A stretch of 64,000 bases of DNA from Algoriphagus sp. (GTDB lineage Bacteria > Bacteroidota > Bacteroidia > Cytophagales > Cyclobacteriaceae), in contig JAJTDZ010000001.1 in the NCBI GenBank assembly GCA_021298245.1, positions 1-64,000 of the forward strand. Direction: 5' to 3'. This document shows, piece by piece, positions 35,920-44,522 of the stretch (position 1 is its first letter; every line of letters begins with the position of its first letter). The translations under genes and the position numbers were made by a program. Below the pieces are notes generated by a model that saw only the letters and a program-made list of their open reading frames with translations, ran no database searches and was not told the DNA's origin.

Positions 35920-36378
35920 TTAAGTGTTGTCCCGTAGAATTTCCCAGGTATGGTCAGCCAATAATTTTATTTCAGCAATAAAATGGGCCCAATCTTTTTT
36001 TCTTCCCCATTCTTCCGGTGCAATCATGCTTAAAAAATCCGTTCCATCTGCTTTTTGATACAAAAAATACCTGTGATTAATTAAGGGCTCAAAGGATATA
36101 GATGCCTGGTAAATACGTTCGGATACCTCTACCCTAGCCTTAATTTTTTTGGCTTGCTCCGCTAAAAGCTGCATCTGATCATAGATTTGGGCCATTTGCA
36201 TGTCGGTTTGGCTATGCATGGCGGCCACTGCCCTACCTGTAATTTTCCCTTTGTCTTCGGGCTTGATCAAGGCACTTCCAGAATGATGCGCATAGGGCAA
36301 TATCCCAGGATTTTCTGTAGTTTTTTCTTTCATCAACTCCAGATCCAACTTCTCTACATCAATCTTTTTTCCAATCAT
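35920..36378 (-). CDS. DUF2452 protein
   Basis: A 152-aa soluble protein with the DUF2452 core NPGILPYAHHSGSALIKPED followed by a long helix and the YQKADGTDFLSMI region. The family occurs widely in Bacteroidota and its function is unknown. The ATG overlaps the stop of the upstream 52-codon gene by three or four bases (ATGA). Confidence 0.85.
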   Translation of the reverse strand: MIGKKIDVEKLDLELMKEKTTENPGILPYAHHSGSALIKPEDKGKITGRAVAAMHSQTDMQMAQIYDQMQLLAEQAKKIKARVEVSERIYQASISFEPLINHRYFLYQKADGTDFLSMIAPEEWGRKKDWAHFIAEIKLLADHTWEILRDNT

Positions 36379-36533
36379 TTTCTTTCCTGTTCAACTTCTT
36401 TAGAAATACGCTCTTTCAAATTTCCTTTGGATCCTGGAAAAGTAGTTCTCCTAGATATATCAAAACTCAAATAGAGAATTGCCAACATAAACAAGACAAA
36501 AAGGAACAAGAAGATTTTCTTATTTTTCTGCAT
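36375..36533 (-). CDS. Small 52-aa single-pass membrane protein (not in ORF track)
   Basis: On the minus strand ATG 36533 opens a 52-codon ORF: MQKNKKIFLFLFVLFMLAILY gives a clear membrane segment, then DISRRTTFPGSKGN and a charged C-terminal helix ending EQERK. The stop overlaps the DUF2452 start, the coupling typical of real genes. I believe similar short proteins precede DUF2452 genes in other Bacteroidota, but that is memory rather than a search. The function is unknown. Confidence 0.75.
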   Translation of the reverse strand: MQKNKKIFLFLFVLFMLAILYLSFDISRRTTFPGSKGNLKERISKEVEQERK

Positions 36534-36698
36534 GGACTTTGTCATTGATCATTCAAAATTACATAGAAAGACCTTATTTCTAGGTAAGAAGGATACAAAT
36601 CCTAGCTGAAGACATCCTTTCCTGACAATTTTATCTTGGTTTTGGCAAAGAAAATCTCCTTTACTAAGCATTCTAACTCCCAGAAGTCCAAAAGAGTT

Positions 36699-36728
36699 TT
36701 GACAGGAAGCCCATCCCACATAACTTAA
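36699..36728 (+). promoter_or_regulatory. Possible promoter for gamma-glutamyltransferase
   Basis: TTG at 36699-36701, a 19-base spacer and TAACTTAA at 36721-36728 match six of eight positions of the TAnnTTTG element. It is 86 bases before the ATG. Confidence 0.3.
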
Positions 36729-36813
36729 ACCAGAGATGAAGTAAATTCCAGCATCTTCCTCCTTCCAGGAATTCTCCTTACTTTAGTCCTAATCTACAAA
36801 CCGACCTTTCCTC

Positions 36814-38514
36814 ATGAAAAGTGCTTTCAAGTACCTCCTTCTTCTCTTTGCCTGTTATTGTTCAAATTCATTCGCCTTTGCCCAAGGTCCTGCTACCCAG
36901 CAAGGCTTAGTTACTGATCGGGCCATGGTCGTATCAGCAAGAGAAGAAGCCTCAAAAATTGGAATTCAAATTCTCCAAATGGGGGGAAATGCTTTTGATG
37001 CCATGATGGCTACAGAAATGGCATTGGCCGTCACTTTTCCTGTGGCAGGCAATTTGGGGGGAGGTGGTTTTTTGGTCTATAGAATGGCAGACGGCAAAAT
37101 TGGGAGTTTGGATTACCGAGAAAAGGCCCCCCTCGCTGCTAACAAGGACATGTATTTGGATGAAAACGGGAATTTCATGTCCCAATGGAGTACCCAAGGT
37201 GCTTTGGCTTCTGGTGTACCTGGTACCATCGCTGGAATTTTTGAAGCCCAAGCAAAATTTGGCAAACTAAGTCCAAAACAAATCCTTCAACCCGTCATTG
37301 ACTTGGCCAACCAAGGATTTGTGGTCACCAAAGGACAAGCGCAAAGTTTGAAATCCCAAAGAGAGGCATTTATCAAAATAAATGGCCCCCAAACCTTTTT
37401 TGCGCAAGAAATCCAGGCTGGAGACACCCTAAAAATTCCCGTTTTAGCCAAAACCCTCCAACGGATTGCAGAGAAGGGCAAGGAAGAATTTTATACCGGT
37501 ACGACGGGAAAACAATTGGTAAGTCACCTCAAAAAAATGGGAGGCATAATTACCAAAAAAGATTTGGCTCAGTATCGAGCTGTTTGGAGAGATCCCATTG
37601 TGTTTAACTACAAAGATCTTCGGATCATTTCCATGGCTCCACCCAGTTCGGGAGGCATTACCCTAGCACAAATTCTCAAGATGCTCGAACCTTATCCGCT
37701 TCAGGATTTGGGACATCATACTCCAGAATACATCCAAGTAGTAGTAGAAGCTGAGCGAAGGGCCTATGCAGACAGAAACTATTATTTAGGAGATCCTGAT
37801 TTTGTAAAAATACCTGTAAATCAACTTCTAGATTCAACTTATTTAAAATCAAGAATGAACAATTTTTCTTTTGAATTGGCAAACAAATCTTCTGAAATAA
37901 GCCAAGGAGAAATTTTGTTTTCTGAGAGCATGGAAACCACGCATTATTCCATTGTAGACGCCGAAGGAAATGCCGTATCCGTGACCACAACCTTGAATGG
38001 AGGGTATGGATCCAAGGTGTATTTGGATGAACTTGGCTTCTTTATGAACAATGAGATGGACGATTTTAGTGCCAAACCTGGAGCACCCAATATGTTCGGT
38101 TTGATTGGTGCAGAAGCCAATAGCATTGCTCCAGGTAAACGAATGTTGAGTTCCATGACACCTACAATTGTAGAAAAAGATGGAAAACTCTCCATGGTGG
38201 TAGGTACTCCTGGAGGATCCACCATCATCACCTCGGTGTTGCAGGCCATATTGAATGTGTATGAATTTCATATGGGCATGCAAGAAGCGGTAAGTGCACC
38301 TAGGTTTCATCACCAATGGCTGCCCGACTTTGTCAACTTTGAACCCAAAGGCTTTGATACTACCCTATTTCAAATCCTAAAGTCCAGAGGCTACTTGATT
38401 AATGAAGGAAATAGTCCCATCATTGGAAAAGTGGATGCCATTTTGGTATTGCCCAACGGCAAACTTGAAGGAGGGGCTGATCCTAGAGGGGATGACAAAG
38501 CTGCAGGGTATTGA
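36814..38514 (+). CDS. ggt: Gamma-glutamyltransferase
   Basis: Cleaves and transfers the gamma-glutamyl group of glutathione and related peptides in the periplasm. The 566-aa precursor has a signal peptide ending near SFAFAQ. The self-processing site is visible as ETTHYSIVDAEGNAVS near 370-385, where the Thr becomes the N-terminal nucleophile of the small subunit, with GSKVYLDELGFFMNNEMDDF and LSSMTPTIV later. It is a single gene in this locus. Confidence 0.94.
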   Translation: MKSAFKYLLLLFACYCSNSFAFAQGPATQQGLVTDRAMVVSAREEASKIGIQILQMGGNAFDAMMATEMALAVTFPVAGNLGGGGFLVYRMADGKIGSLDYREKAPLAANKDMYLDENGNFMSQWSTQGALASGVPGTIAGIFEAQAKFGKLSPKQILQPVIDLANQGFVVTKGQAQSLKSQREAFIKINGPQTFFAQEIQAGDTLKIPVLAKTLQRIAEKGKEEFYTGTTGKQLVSHLKKMGGIITKKDLAQYRAVWRDPIVFNYKDLRIISMAPPSSGGITLAQILKMLEPYPLQDLGHHTPEYIQVVVEAERRAYADRNYYLGDPDFVKIPVNQLLDSTYLKSRMNNFSFELANKSSEISQGEILFSESMETTHYSIVDAEGNAVSVTTTLNGGYGSKVYLDELGFFMNNEMDDFSAKPGAPNMFGLIGAEANSIAPGKRMLSSMTPTIVEKDGKLSMVVGTPGGSTIITSVLQAILNVYEFHMGMQEAVSAPRFHHQWLPDFVNFEPKGFDTTLFQILKSRGYLINEGNSPIIGKVDAILVLPNGKLEGGADPRGDDKAAGY

Positions 38515-38582
38515 ACAGAAGCGTCAGCTAAATATTGTGGGCTACTAACCAAACCTTTTGCATTTGCGAAAGTGGGTTAGAT

Positions 38583-38613
38583 TTGACCGCTGGTCCTATT
38601 TTTATAGGATTTG
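38583..38613 (+). promoter_or_regulatory. Possible promoter for the Tat-exported isomerase-like gene
   Basis: TTG at 38583, 19 bases, then TAGGATTTG at 38605-38613, one base longer than the consensus TAnnTTTG. A second candidate, TAGATTTG, overlaps just upstream. Both lie inside the 5' extension of the track ORF, which supports the later start at 38666. Confidence 0.3.
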
Positions 38614-38665
38614 GGAATCTTTACCAGTATATTTTCTAAGATTACTCCATCTAATTCCCAAACCC

Positions 38666-39694
38666 ATGACAAAACGTAGAGAATTCCTTCAAAAATCTGC
38701 CTTAGGCATTGTTGGTGCGCTCACTGCACCGACTTGGCTACAAGGAGCCCCTGCCTTGATTAAATCCCTTGGTAAGCCCAACTCCATCATCAATGGAGTT
38801 CAGATCGGTTGTATCACCTACTCCTATCGCTCTATGGCCGACCAAAGTGCTGAGGCAACCCTCCAATACGTACTGGATTCGGGGATATCATCCATTGAAT
38901 TGATGGGAGATCCTGCGGAGAGTTTTGCCGGAATGCCTACACCCACCTTCAATCGCTCTCGAATTTTCCAATTGGGAGGAAAGCAACGTCGTGGGGAAAC
39001 ACTTAGCGAAGATGAAAAAAAGGAACTCGCAGACCTCCAATCCCAAAGTGCGGCCTTCAACAAAACAGTGGCTGAATGGCGTAATACTGCGGACATGAAG
39101 AAATTTGAACAGTTGGGTAAAATGTACAAGGATGCTGGGGTTTCGATTTATGCCTTCAAGCCCAATGCCTTTGGAGCCAACAATACCGAAGCAGAGGTAG
39201 TCTATGGCATGAGAGCAGCCAAAGCACTTGGAGCAAGCCATGTGACCTTAGAACACCCTTCCAATGACGATCAAACCTTACGCTTAGGAAAAATGGGGGA
39301 ACAAGAAGGCATGGCAGTAGGCTATCATGGGCACGAACAAGAAACCTTTACTTTCTGGGACACTGCTTTGGCACAAAGCCCTAAAAATGGTCTGAATCTA
39401 GATGCAGGTCATTACATCGCTGCAGGACATTCGGATTTGATCTCTTTGATTGAAAAGCAGCATGCTCGCATTTTAAGCATGCACACCAAAGACAGGCAAA
39501 CCCCTGGCAATGGAAAAGGAAACCTGGCTTGGGGAACTGGAGATACCCCCATTGTAGAATTGTTGCAATTGATGAAAAAGAATAAATACAAATTCCCAGC
39601 AACGATAGAACTTGAATATCAAGTTCCTCAAGGATCCGATCCCGTAAAAGAGGTGCAAAAGTGCTTGGAATATTGTAGAGAGGCGCTTTCCTAA
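38666..39694 (+). CDS. Sugar phosphate isomerase/epimerase-like TIM barrel, Tat-exported
   Basis: A 342-aa protein whose preferred start, ATG 38666, gives MTKRREFLQKSALGIVGAL, a twin-arginine signal. The track start 36 codons earlier adds an unlikely aromatic-rich stretch. The mature part is a xylose isomerase-like TIM barrel: GISSIELMGD near 75-84, GYHGHEQE near 217-224, LDAGHY near 243-248 and HTKDR near 272-276 provide the likely metal ligands. Relatives act on sugars or inositols in the periplasm; the substrate is unknown. Confidence 0.87.
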   Translation: MTKRREFLQKSALGIVGALTAPTWLQGAPALIKSLGKPNSIINGVQIGCITYSYRSMADQSAEATLQYVLDSGISSIELMGDPAESFAGMPTPTFNRSRIFQLGGKQRRGETLSEDEKKELADLQSQSAAFNKTVAEWRNTADMKKFEQLGKMYKDAGVSIYAFKPNAFGANNTEAEVVYGMRAAKALGASHVTLEHPSNDDQTLRLGKMGEQEGMAVGYHGHEQETFTFWDTALAQSPKNGLNLDAGHYIAAGHSDLISLIEKQHARILSMHTKDRQTPGNGKGNLAWGTGDTPIVELLQLMKKNKYKFPATIELEYQVPQGSDPVKEVQKCLEYCREALS

Positions 39695-39712
39695 GCGCCT
39701 TTATTTCTTTCT
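39681..39712 (+). terminator. Intrinsic terminator overlapping the stop codon
   Basis: AGGCGCTT/AAGCGCCT forms a perfect 8-bp stem with a TCCT loop at 39681-39700, followed by a T-rich tract. The TAA stop of the isomerase-like gene lies inside the loop and 3' arm, and the tract runs into the end of the convergent DUF1684 gene. Confidence 0.8.
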
Positions 39713-40618
39713 TTTATTTTTTGCGAGGGCGGGAACCTTCTCTCCTGCATTTATGAGAAAATCCAGTCTATTTTCTTTAGGGGGTATGGGACAAGTCGCA
39801 TAGGCCGTGTAGGCACAAGGAGGATTGTAAGCAAAATTGAAATCTAGGATAGTTTCTCCCTTTGCATTGGGGTAATTGACATAAAGGTATCTTCCTGTAG
39901 GGTAAGTGGTCTGTCCACTACTTTGGTCGGAGAAGATAATAAAAAGCTTCCCTGCTTCTTCTAAAGCAATCAATCGCTGGGATTTTCCATGAAATACAAA
40001 TTGAAGTTCTCCCATCACCTTCCAGGGGATTACCTGTCCCAGCACATTGGGTATAGAGATGACTTGGTTGAATTTAGGAAGGAAAAAAGCCGAAACCCTA
40101 TAATTTGAATTGTAGTCAAATACTGGGGTAGCTTCGAAATTTTCTAAATCTGGATGATTTAATTTTCTTAATCTCAAGAAATATACTTCCCCCCTTTTTA
40201 TGACGGACCACTTCCAATCTTTATAATAGAGTCCCGCAGCTGATCCATATGCAGTGGGAAATACCAAAACAGAATCTTGGGATAGTATTTCTCTGTTTTT
40301 CCATGTAAACCATACGGAATCATTTGCAAATAGAAATTTTCCTAGAGTAGATTCATTAAATTCTGATTTCAGGACAAGGCTATCCTTATCCATTGAATTG
40401 AGATAGGTAGTGCTGGTATCCATTGGTATCAATCCCACTAGATTGAGCCAGCCCTCTTCTCCTGTCAATTCCTGAATCCTTGATTTTTTCCAAGACTCAA
40501 ATTCCTCATTTCGGTTTTGTGCCCAACTGCTAGAGCAACTACCAAAAAAAGTAATAAGGATAAGTAGGCAAAAGAAATAAATCGGACGGAAAATTGCGCT
40601 GAGGGTATCCATGATCAA
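39701..40618 (-). CDS. DUF1684 lipoprotein
   Basis: A 305-aa protein with a lipoprotein-type signal (Cys28 in FFGSCSS). The DUF1684 core is clear: EEGWLNLVGLIP near 54-65, TYPTGRYLYV near 239-248 and FNFAYNPPCAYTAYATCPIPP near 259-279, ending with the family's conserved NRLDF. The function is unknown. Its start is 22 bases downstream of the aminotransferase stop on the same strand. Confidence 0.88.
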   Translation of the reverse strand: MIMDTLSAIFRPIYFFCLLILITFFGSCSSSWAQNRNEEFESWKKSRIQELTGEEGWLNLVGLIPMDTSTTYLNSMDKDSLVLKSEFNESTLGKFLFANDSVWFTWKNREILSQDSVLVFPTAYGSAAGLYYKDWKWSVIKRGEVYFLRLRKLNHPDLENFEATPVFDYNSNYRVSAFFLPKFNQVISIPNVLGQVIPWKVMGELQFVFHGKSQRLIALEEAGKLFIIFSDQSSGQTTYPTGRYLYVNYPNAKGETILDFNFAYNPPCAYTAYATCPIPPKENRLDFLINAGEKVPALAKNKRKK

Positions 40619-40639
40619 GTTTTCAAAGGAAAATTTACC

Positions 40640-41797
40640 TTAAACTAGGATTTCATGTATCCTACATAACCTATCTACGGCAAGATCTAATTCTTGTTTT
40701 TCCTTCGCAAAGCAAAACCTCAAGCGCTTCAAATCACGCTGATCGGAGTAAAACACGGAAAAAGGGATACAGGCCACTTTCAGTTCCTTGGTCATTCGAG
40801 TAGCCAAAACAAAATCTGATATGTCACTCAAGTGCGCATAAGATACCCATTGAAAAAAACTACCGGAGGCTGGTTGAAATTTAAAAGGGGTTTTCTCTAA
40901 TCCCTGAACAAAATCATCTCTTTTCTTCTGATAAAAGCTGGGTAGACTCATGTATTTTTCCTTATCCTCCAAATATGCTGCTAAGGCATATTGCATGGGA
41001 GATACGGTGCTAAAAGTAAGGTATTGGTGAATTTTACGAAATTCTACCATCAATGAAGCAGGAGCAATGCAATATCCAATTTTCCATCCTGTCACGTGAA
41101 AGGTTTTACCAAAAGAGCCGCATACAAAAGTATGGGATCTCAATCCAGGATGCGAACCCAAAGAAATATGAGTTCTATTGTCGAAAGTAATGTGTTCGTA
41201 CACCTCGTCACTGATCACATAAATCCCTGTTCTTTCCACAAGTTCTGCAAGCTGCTTCACGTCCTCTGTTGTCCAAACGTACCCACTTGGATTATGTGGA
41301 GTGTTGACGACAATGGCTCGAGTAGCTGGCGAAACTTTGGATAAAATCTCATCCCAGTCCACTGCAAAGTCTTCAGCACGGAGTGCAGCATACACGGCCA
41401 CTCCCCCATTTAAAATCACTGCAGGAGCATAACTATCGTAGGCAGGATCCAGTAGGATAACCTCGTCTCCCAAGCTCACCACTGCTGCAATGGCAGCAAA
41501 CAAGGCCTCTGTCGCTCCGGAAACTACAGTGACTTCGGTATCTAGATGGGGTGCATAGCCTTGAGTAAGTAAGGTTTTTTCAGATATTTTCTGCCTCAAT
41601 TCTGGGATACCCATCATGGGCGCATATTGGTTGTACCCTGCCTTGGTATAGGCTGTTACTAAATCCAAAAGTTCTGGATCGGATGAAAAACCAGGAAAAC
41701 CTTGTGCAAGATTGATGGCTCCTGCTTCTTTTGCCATGCTGGACATGGTGGTAAAAATAGTGGTACCTACCTGAGGAAGCTTGGAAAACAGAGACAT
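40640..41797 (-). CDS. Class I aminotransferase (methionine/kynurenine type)
   Basis: A 385-aa fold-type I PLP enzyme. INLAQGFPGFSSDPEL near 28-43, YAPMMGIPELR near 57-67, NTPHNPSGYVW near 167-177 and the Schiff-base lysine in GSFGKTFHVTGWKIGY near 230-245 match the YbdL/kynurenine aminotransferase group, often annotated methionine aminotransferase. It may help recycle methylthioadenosine to methionine, but no salvage genes are adjacent, so that is inference. Confidence 0.88.
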   Translation of the reverse strand: MSLFSKLPQVGTTIFTTMSSMAKEAGAINLAQGFPGFSSDPELLDLVTAYTKAGYNQYAPMMGIPELRQKISEKTLLTQGYAPHLDTEVTVVSGATEALFAAIAAVVSLGDEVILLDPAYDSYAPAVILNGGVAVYAALRAEDFAVDWDEILSKVSPATRAIVVNTPHNPSGYVWTTEDVKQLAELVERTGIYVISDEVYEHITFDNRTHISLGSHPGLRSHTFVCGSFGKTFHVTGWKIGYCIAPASLMVEFRKIHQYLTFSTVSPMQYALAAYLEDKEKYMSLPSFYQKKRDDFVQGLEKTPFKFQPASGSFFQWVSYAHLSDISDFVLATRMTKELKVACIPFSVFYSDQRDLKRLRFCFAKEKQELDLAVDRLCRIHEILV

Positions 41798-41889
41798 CTT
41801 GAATTAAAGATTTACATTCGCCTTGTCAAGTAAAGAATTTTTTTTCAAATTAGAATGTCCAGATGATAGCTCTTAATTATACATAACTC

Positions 41890-42165
41890 ATGAAATACAG
41901 CCTTTTTTTCACCTTGTTTTTAGCTACACTTTTGCTGGCTTGTACAGTGGAGTCCCAGGAGGATCCTTTGGATATATATAGAAATGTGGCCTACAGCGCC
42001 TTAAATACCACCCAAAAATCTTCCCTCCTTGGTGATTGGAAAAAGGCCGAAGTGGGAGCTTGGACAGACGGGAACTACGTGGTTACCTTTCCTCTGAAAG
42101 ACGGTTCAGTGATCCGGGTGATTGTAGATCCAGATACAGGAAGAGTTATAGAAATTCTGACCTAA
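41890..42165 (+). CDS. Small lipoprotein (91 aa)
   Basis: A 91-aa protein with a lipoprotein signal; lipobox cysteine Cys18 in LLLACT. The short mature part has GDWKKAEVGAWTDGNYVVTFPLKDGSVIRVIVDP, which reads as a few beta strands. I do not recognise the family. It precedes pxpA by 13 bases, so it may share its transcript. Confidence 0.7.
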   Translation: MKYSLFFTLFLATLLLACTVESQEDPLDIYRNVAYSALNTTQKSSLLGDWKKAEVGAWTDGNYVVTFPLKDGSVIRVIVDPDTGRVIEILT

Positions 42166-42178
42166 CTATTTTCTTCCT

Positions 42179-42913
42179 GTGGCACCACCTAAGCGAATAA
42201 AATTACCTGAGATCAATTGTGATCTAGGAGAAGGTTGTGCCAACGATTCAGAAGTGTTTTCGCTCATTGATGTGGCAAGTTTGGCTTGTGGAGGGCATAC
42301 AGGCTCTGCTGAAAGCATAGATTCTTCGCTGCAGCTGGCCGCAAGGTTCGGTGTGAAAGTTGGGGCACATCCTTCTTATGCGGATAAGGAAAATTTTGGG
42401 AGACTTTCTCACTCACTTTCCAAGGAGGAATTGGAATATCAATTGGATGAGCAATTGAGTTTATTTCTTCATGTATGTCGTAAAAATGGAGTATCTATGG
42501 ATCATATCAAATTCCATGGGGCTTTGTATAACGATGCTGCTGCCTCTGCATCTTTGGCAGACACACTTACCTCCTACTTGAAAAAAAACTATCCCGCTAC
42601 CCCTGTTTTAGTTCCACCCCACTCCATGATGCACCTAGAGGTAAGCAAGAAAAAATTACCTTTTAGGCTAGAGGTATTTGCTGATCGTGGTTATTTGAAA
42701 TCCTATCAGTTAGCTCCTAGATCTCAACAGGGTGCCTTATTGACTAGCCTTTCGGAAGTGGCCACCCAAGTAACCCAGATCCTTGAAGAAGGGATTTTGA
42801 CCAGTCTTACTGGAGAAAAGCTTCCCATCCAAGCAGACACCCTTTGTTTTCACGGTGACAACCCTGGAATTATGGAGTTCTTACCTCAACTCCGAAAACG
42901 CTTTTGGAAATGA
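42179..42913 (+). CDS. pxpA: 5-oxoprolinase subunit A (LamB/YcsF family)
   Basis: With PxpB and PxpC it hydrolyses 5-oxoproline (pyroglutamate) to glutamate using ATP. The 244-aa protein has the family start EINCDLGEG near 11-19 and ACGGHTGS and GAHPSYAD near 36-43 and 61-68. The only upstream start is GTG 42179. The TGA overlaps the pxpB ATG. The usual AC-G-F/Y-HAGD is here ACGGHTGS, a slightly divergent form. Confidence 0.9.
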   Translation: MAPPKRIKLPEINCDLGEGCANDSEVFSLIDVASLACGGHTGSAESIDSSLQLAARFGVKVGAHPSYADKENFGRLSHSLSKEELEYQLDEQLSLFLHVCRKNGVSMDHIKFHGALYNDAAASASLADTLTSYLKKNYPATPVLVPPHSMMHLEVSKKKLPFRLEVFADRGYLKSYQLAPRSQQGALLTSLSEVATQVTQILEEGILTSLTGEKLPIQADTLCFHGDNPGIMEFLPQLRKRFWK

Positions 42914-43599
42914 AGCCAAGCTATATACAAATCACTCCAAACTTGGGGGAACTGCTTTGGAATCTCCCGCCTTCCGATGAGTTGTTGGCTTTGCAATTGG
43001 CTTACATGGATTTTTTGCAAAGCGATTGGGCAGATGAACTTATGTCCCTTCGAATGGGGTTTACTCGCATCAGTCTTCAGTGGAAATCCCCCACTTCTCA
43101 AGAAAAATTTAATCGAATAGTGCCCAACCATCAAGTAAGTCCCAAACCCTTGTCCAAAAAGGTATGGGAGATACCTGTTTGCTACTCTCCTGAGCTGGGT
43201 GAAGATTTAAATGAACTAGCCAAGGAAAAGCAAATTTTAGTGGAAGAGTTAATTGCCCTTCATGCTACTCCTACCTACAGAATTCATTTTTTTGGTTTTT
43301 TACCTGGGTTCTTCTACTTAAATGGATTACATCCCCTACTTCATGCCCCTAGAAAACCTATACCTCGCCTCTCCGTACCCTCGGGAACCGTGGCCATAGG
43401 AGGAAGTCAAACGGGAATTTATCCTAGAGAAAGTCCTGGGGGATGGCATTTGATTGGACAAAGCCCTATAGTTCTTTTTGATCCCCTGCGAAGCCCACCC
43501 GTTTGGGCAAAATATGGAGATCAAGTGAAATTTATACCCATTGACCTTGCCAAATTTCAGTCCTGGTCCCACGATATACCTACCTTTTATCTGTCATGA
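42910..43599 (+). CDS. pxpB: 5-oxoprolinase subunit B (KipI family)
   Basis: Partner of PxpC in the 5-oxoprolinase complex, once called KipI. The core HFFGFLPGFFYLNGL near 136-150 and PRKPIPRLSVPSGTVAIGGSQTGIYP following it are diagnostic. The track begins at TTG 42904; ATG 42910 overlaps the pxpA stop as ATGA and is preferred, giving 229 aa. Confidence 0.9.
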   Translation: MKPSYIQITPNLGELLWNLPPSDELLALQLAYMDFLQSDWADELMSLRMGFTRISLQWKSPTSQEKFNRIVPNHQVSPKPLSKKVWEIPVCYSPELGEDLNELAKEKQILVEELIALHATPTYRIHFFGFLPGFFYLNGLHPLLHAPRKPIPRLSVPSGTVAIGGSQTGIYPRESPGGWHLIGQSPIVLFDPLRSPPVWAKYGDQVKFIPIDLAKFQSWSHDIPTFYLS

Positions 43600-44456
43600 A
43601 TCTCAGCTTAGGTAAGGCAAGAATTGTATTTACGGCTCCTGGTACCTCTATTCAAGATGCAGGGCGTCATCATGTAGCCTCCATCGGCATCCCCACTGCA
43701 GGAGTGATGGATCAAAAAAGTTATGCCTGGGCCAACCATGTGCTTCAAAATGAGGAAAATGCTGCTGTATTGGAAATTTCCCAACCTGGGTTAACCCTAG
43801 TGTTTGATCATCCTACAGAACTTTCATTTGCAGGAGCGAAGGTGCAGATTTTTTTAAATGGAGAGGCTTATAATTCGGGAAATACCCTCCTCATCCGCGC
43901 CGGAGATGAGGTAAAGCTTGGTAAATTTTATTCAGGCAGATGGCTCTATTTGGGTATAAAATCAGGATTTGTAACAGAAAAATTTTATGATTCGCGAAGC
44001 GATTTTCCATTTATTTCTAGAAAATTTTTTAGAGAAACTGGGGATATCCTCCCCTATTTGCCCATTGATTATTCTCCCCAGAGAAATGCTAGCCCCAAGT
44101 GGAATACTTCTTGGTTTGAGGATGAAGAAGTAGTGGCCTATAGAGGACCGGATTGGTCGCTTCTTAGTGGAGAATTACAGCAGCAATTGCTGAAAGGTTC
44201 TTTTCGTATTTCTACTCATAGCAATCGGATGGGAATACAATTGGAAGATTTACTCCCAAACACCCTTCCAGAACTTCCCACCAACCCCGTGTTTCCAGGT
44301 ACTGTTCAACTCAGTTCTGGGGGAAAATTGATGGTTTTGATGCGTGATGCAGGGCTTACTGGAGGCTATCCTCGAATTCTTCAACTCAGCGAAGATTCCA
44401 TTTCCAAAATAGCCCAAAAAAGACCTGGAGAAGTCGTTCGATTTCATTTGGAATAA
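43596..44456 (+). CDS. pxpC: 5-oxoprolinase subunit C (KipA family)
   Basis: The third 5-oxoprolinase subunit. The 286-aa biotin-dependent carboxyltransferase-like domain begins with FTAPGTSIQDAGRHHVASIGIPTAGVMD, the family hallmark, and ends with LMRDAGLTGGYPRILQ near 246-261. It overlaps pxpB by four bases. The three pxp genes are complete and probably one translational unit. Confidence 0.92.
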   Translation: MNLSLGKARIVFTAPGTSIQDAGRHHVASIGIPTAGVMDQKSYAWANHVLQNEENAAVLEISQPGLTLVFDHPTELSFAGAKVQIFLNGEAYNSGNTLLIRAGDEVKLGKFYSGRWLYLGIKSGFVTEKFYDSRSDFPFISRKFFRETGDILPYLPIDYSPQRNASPKWNTSWFEDEEVVAYRGPDWSLLSGELQQQLLKGSFRISTHSNRMGIQLEDLLPNTLPELPTNPVFPGTVQLSSGGKLMVLMRDAGLTGGYPRILQLSEDSISKIAQKRPGEVVRFHLE

Positions 44457-44522
44457 GGAAAATAGATCCAATCGGTTAGGGATAAAATGAAAATGAATTA
44501 ACTTCAGCATATTGAGCAAGGG

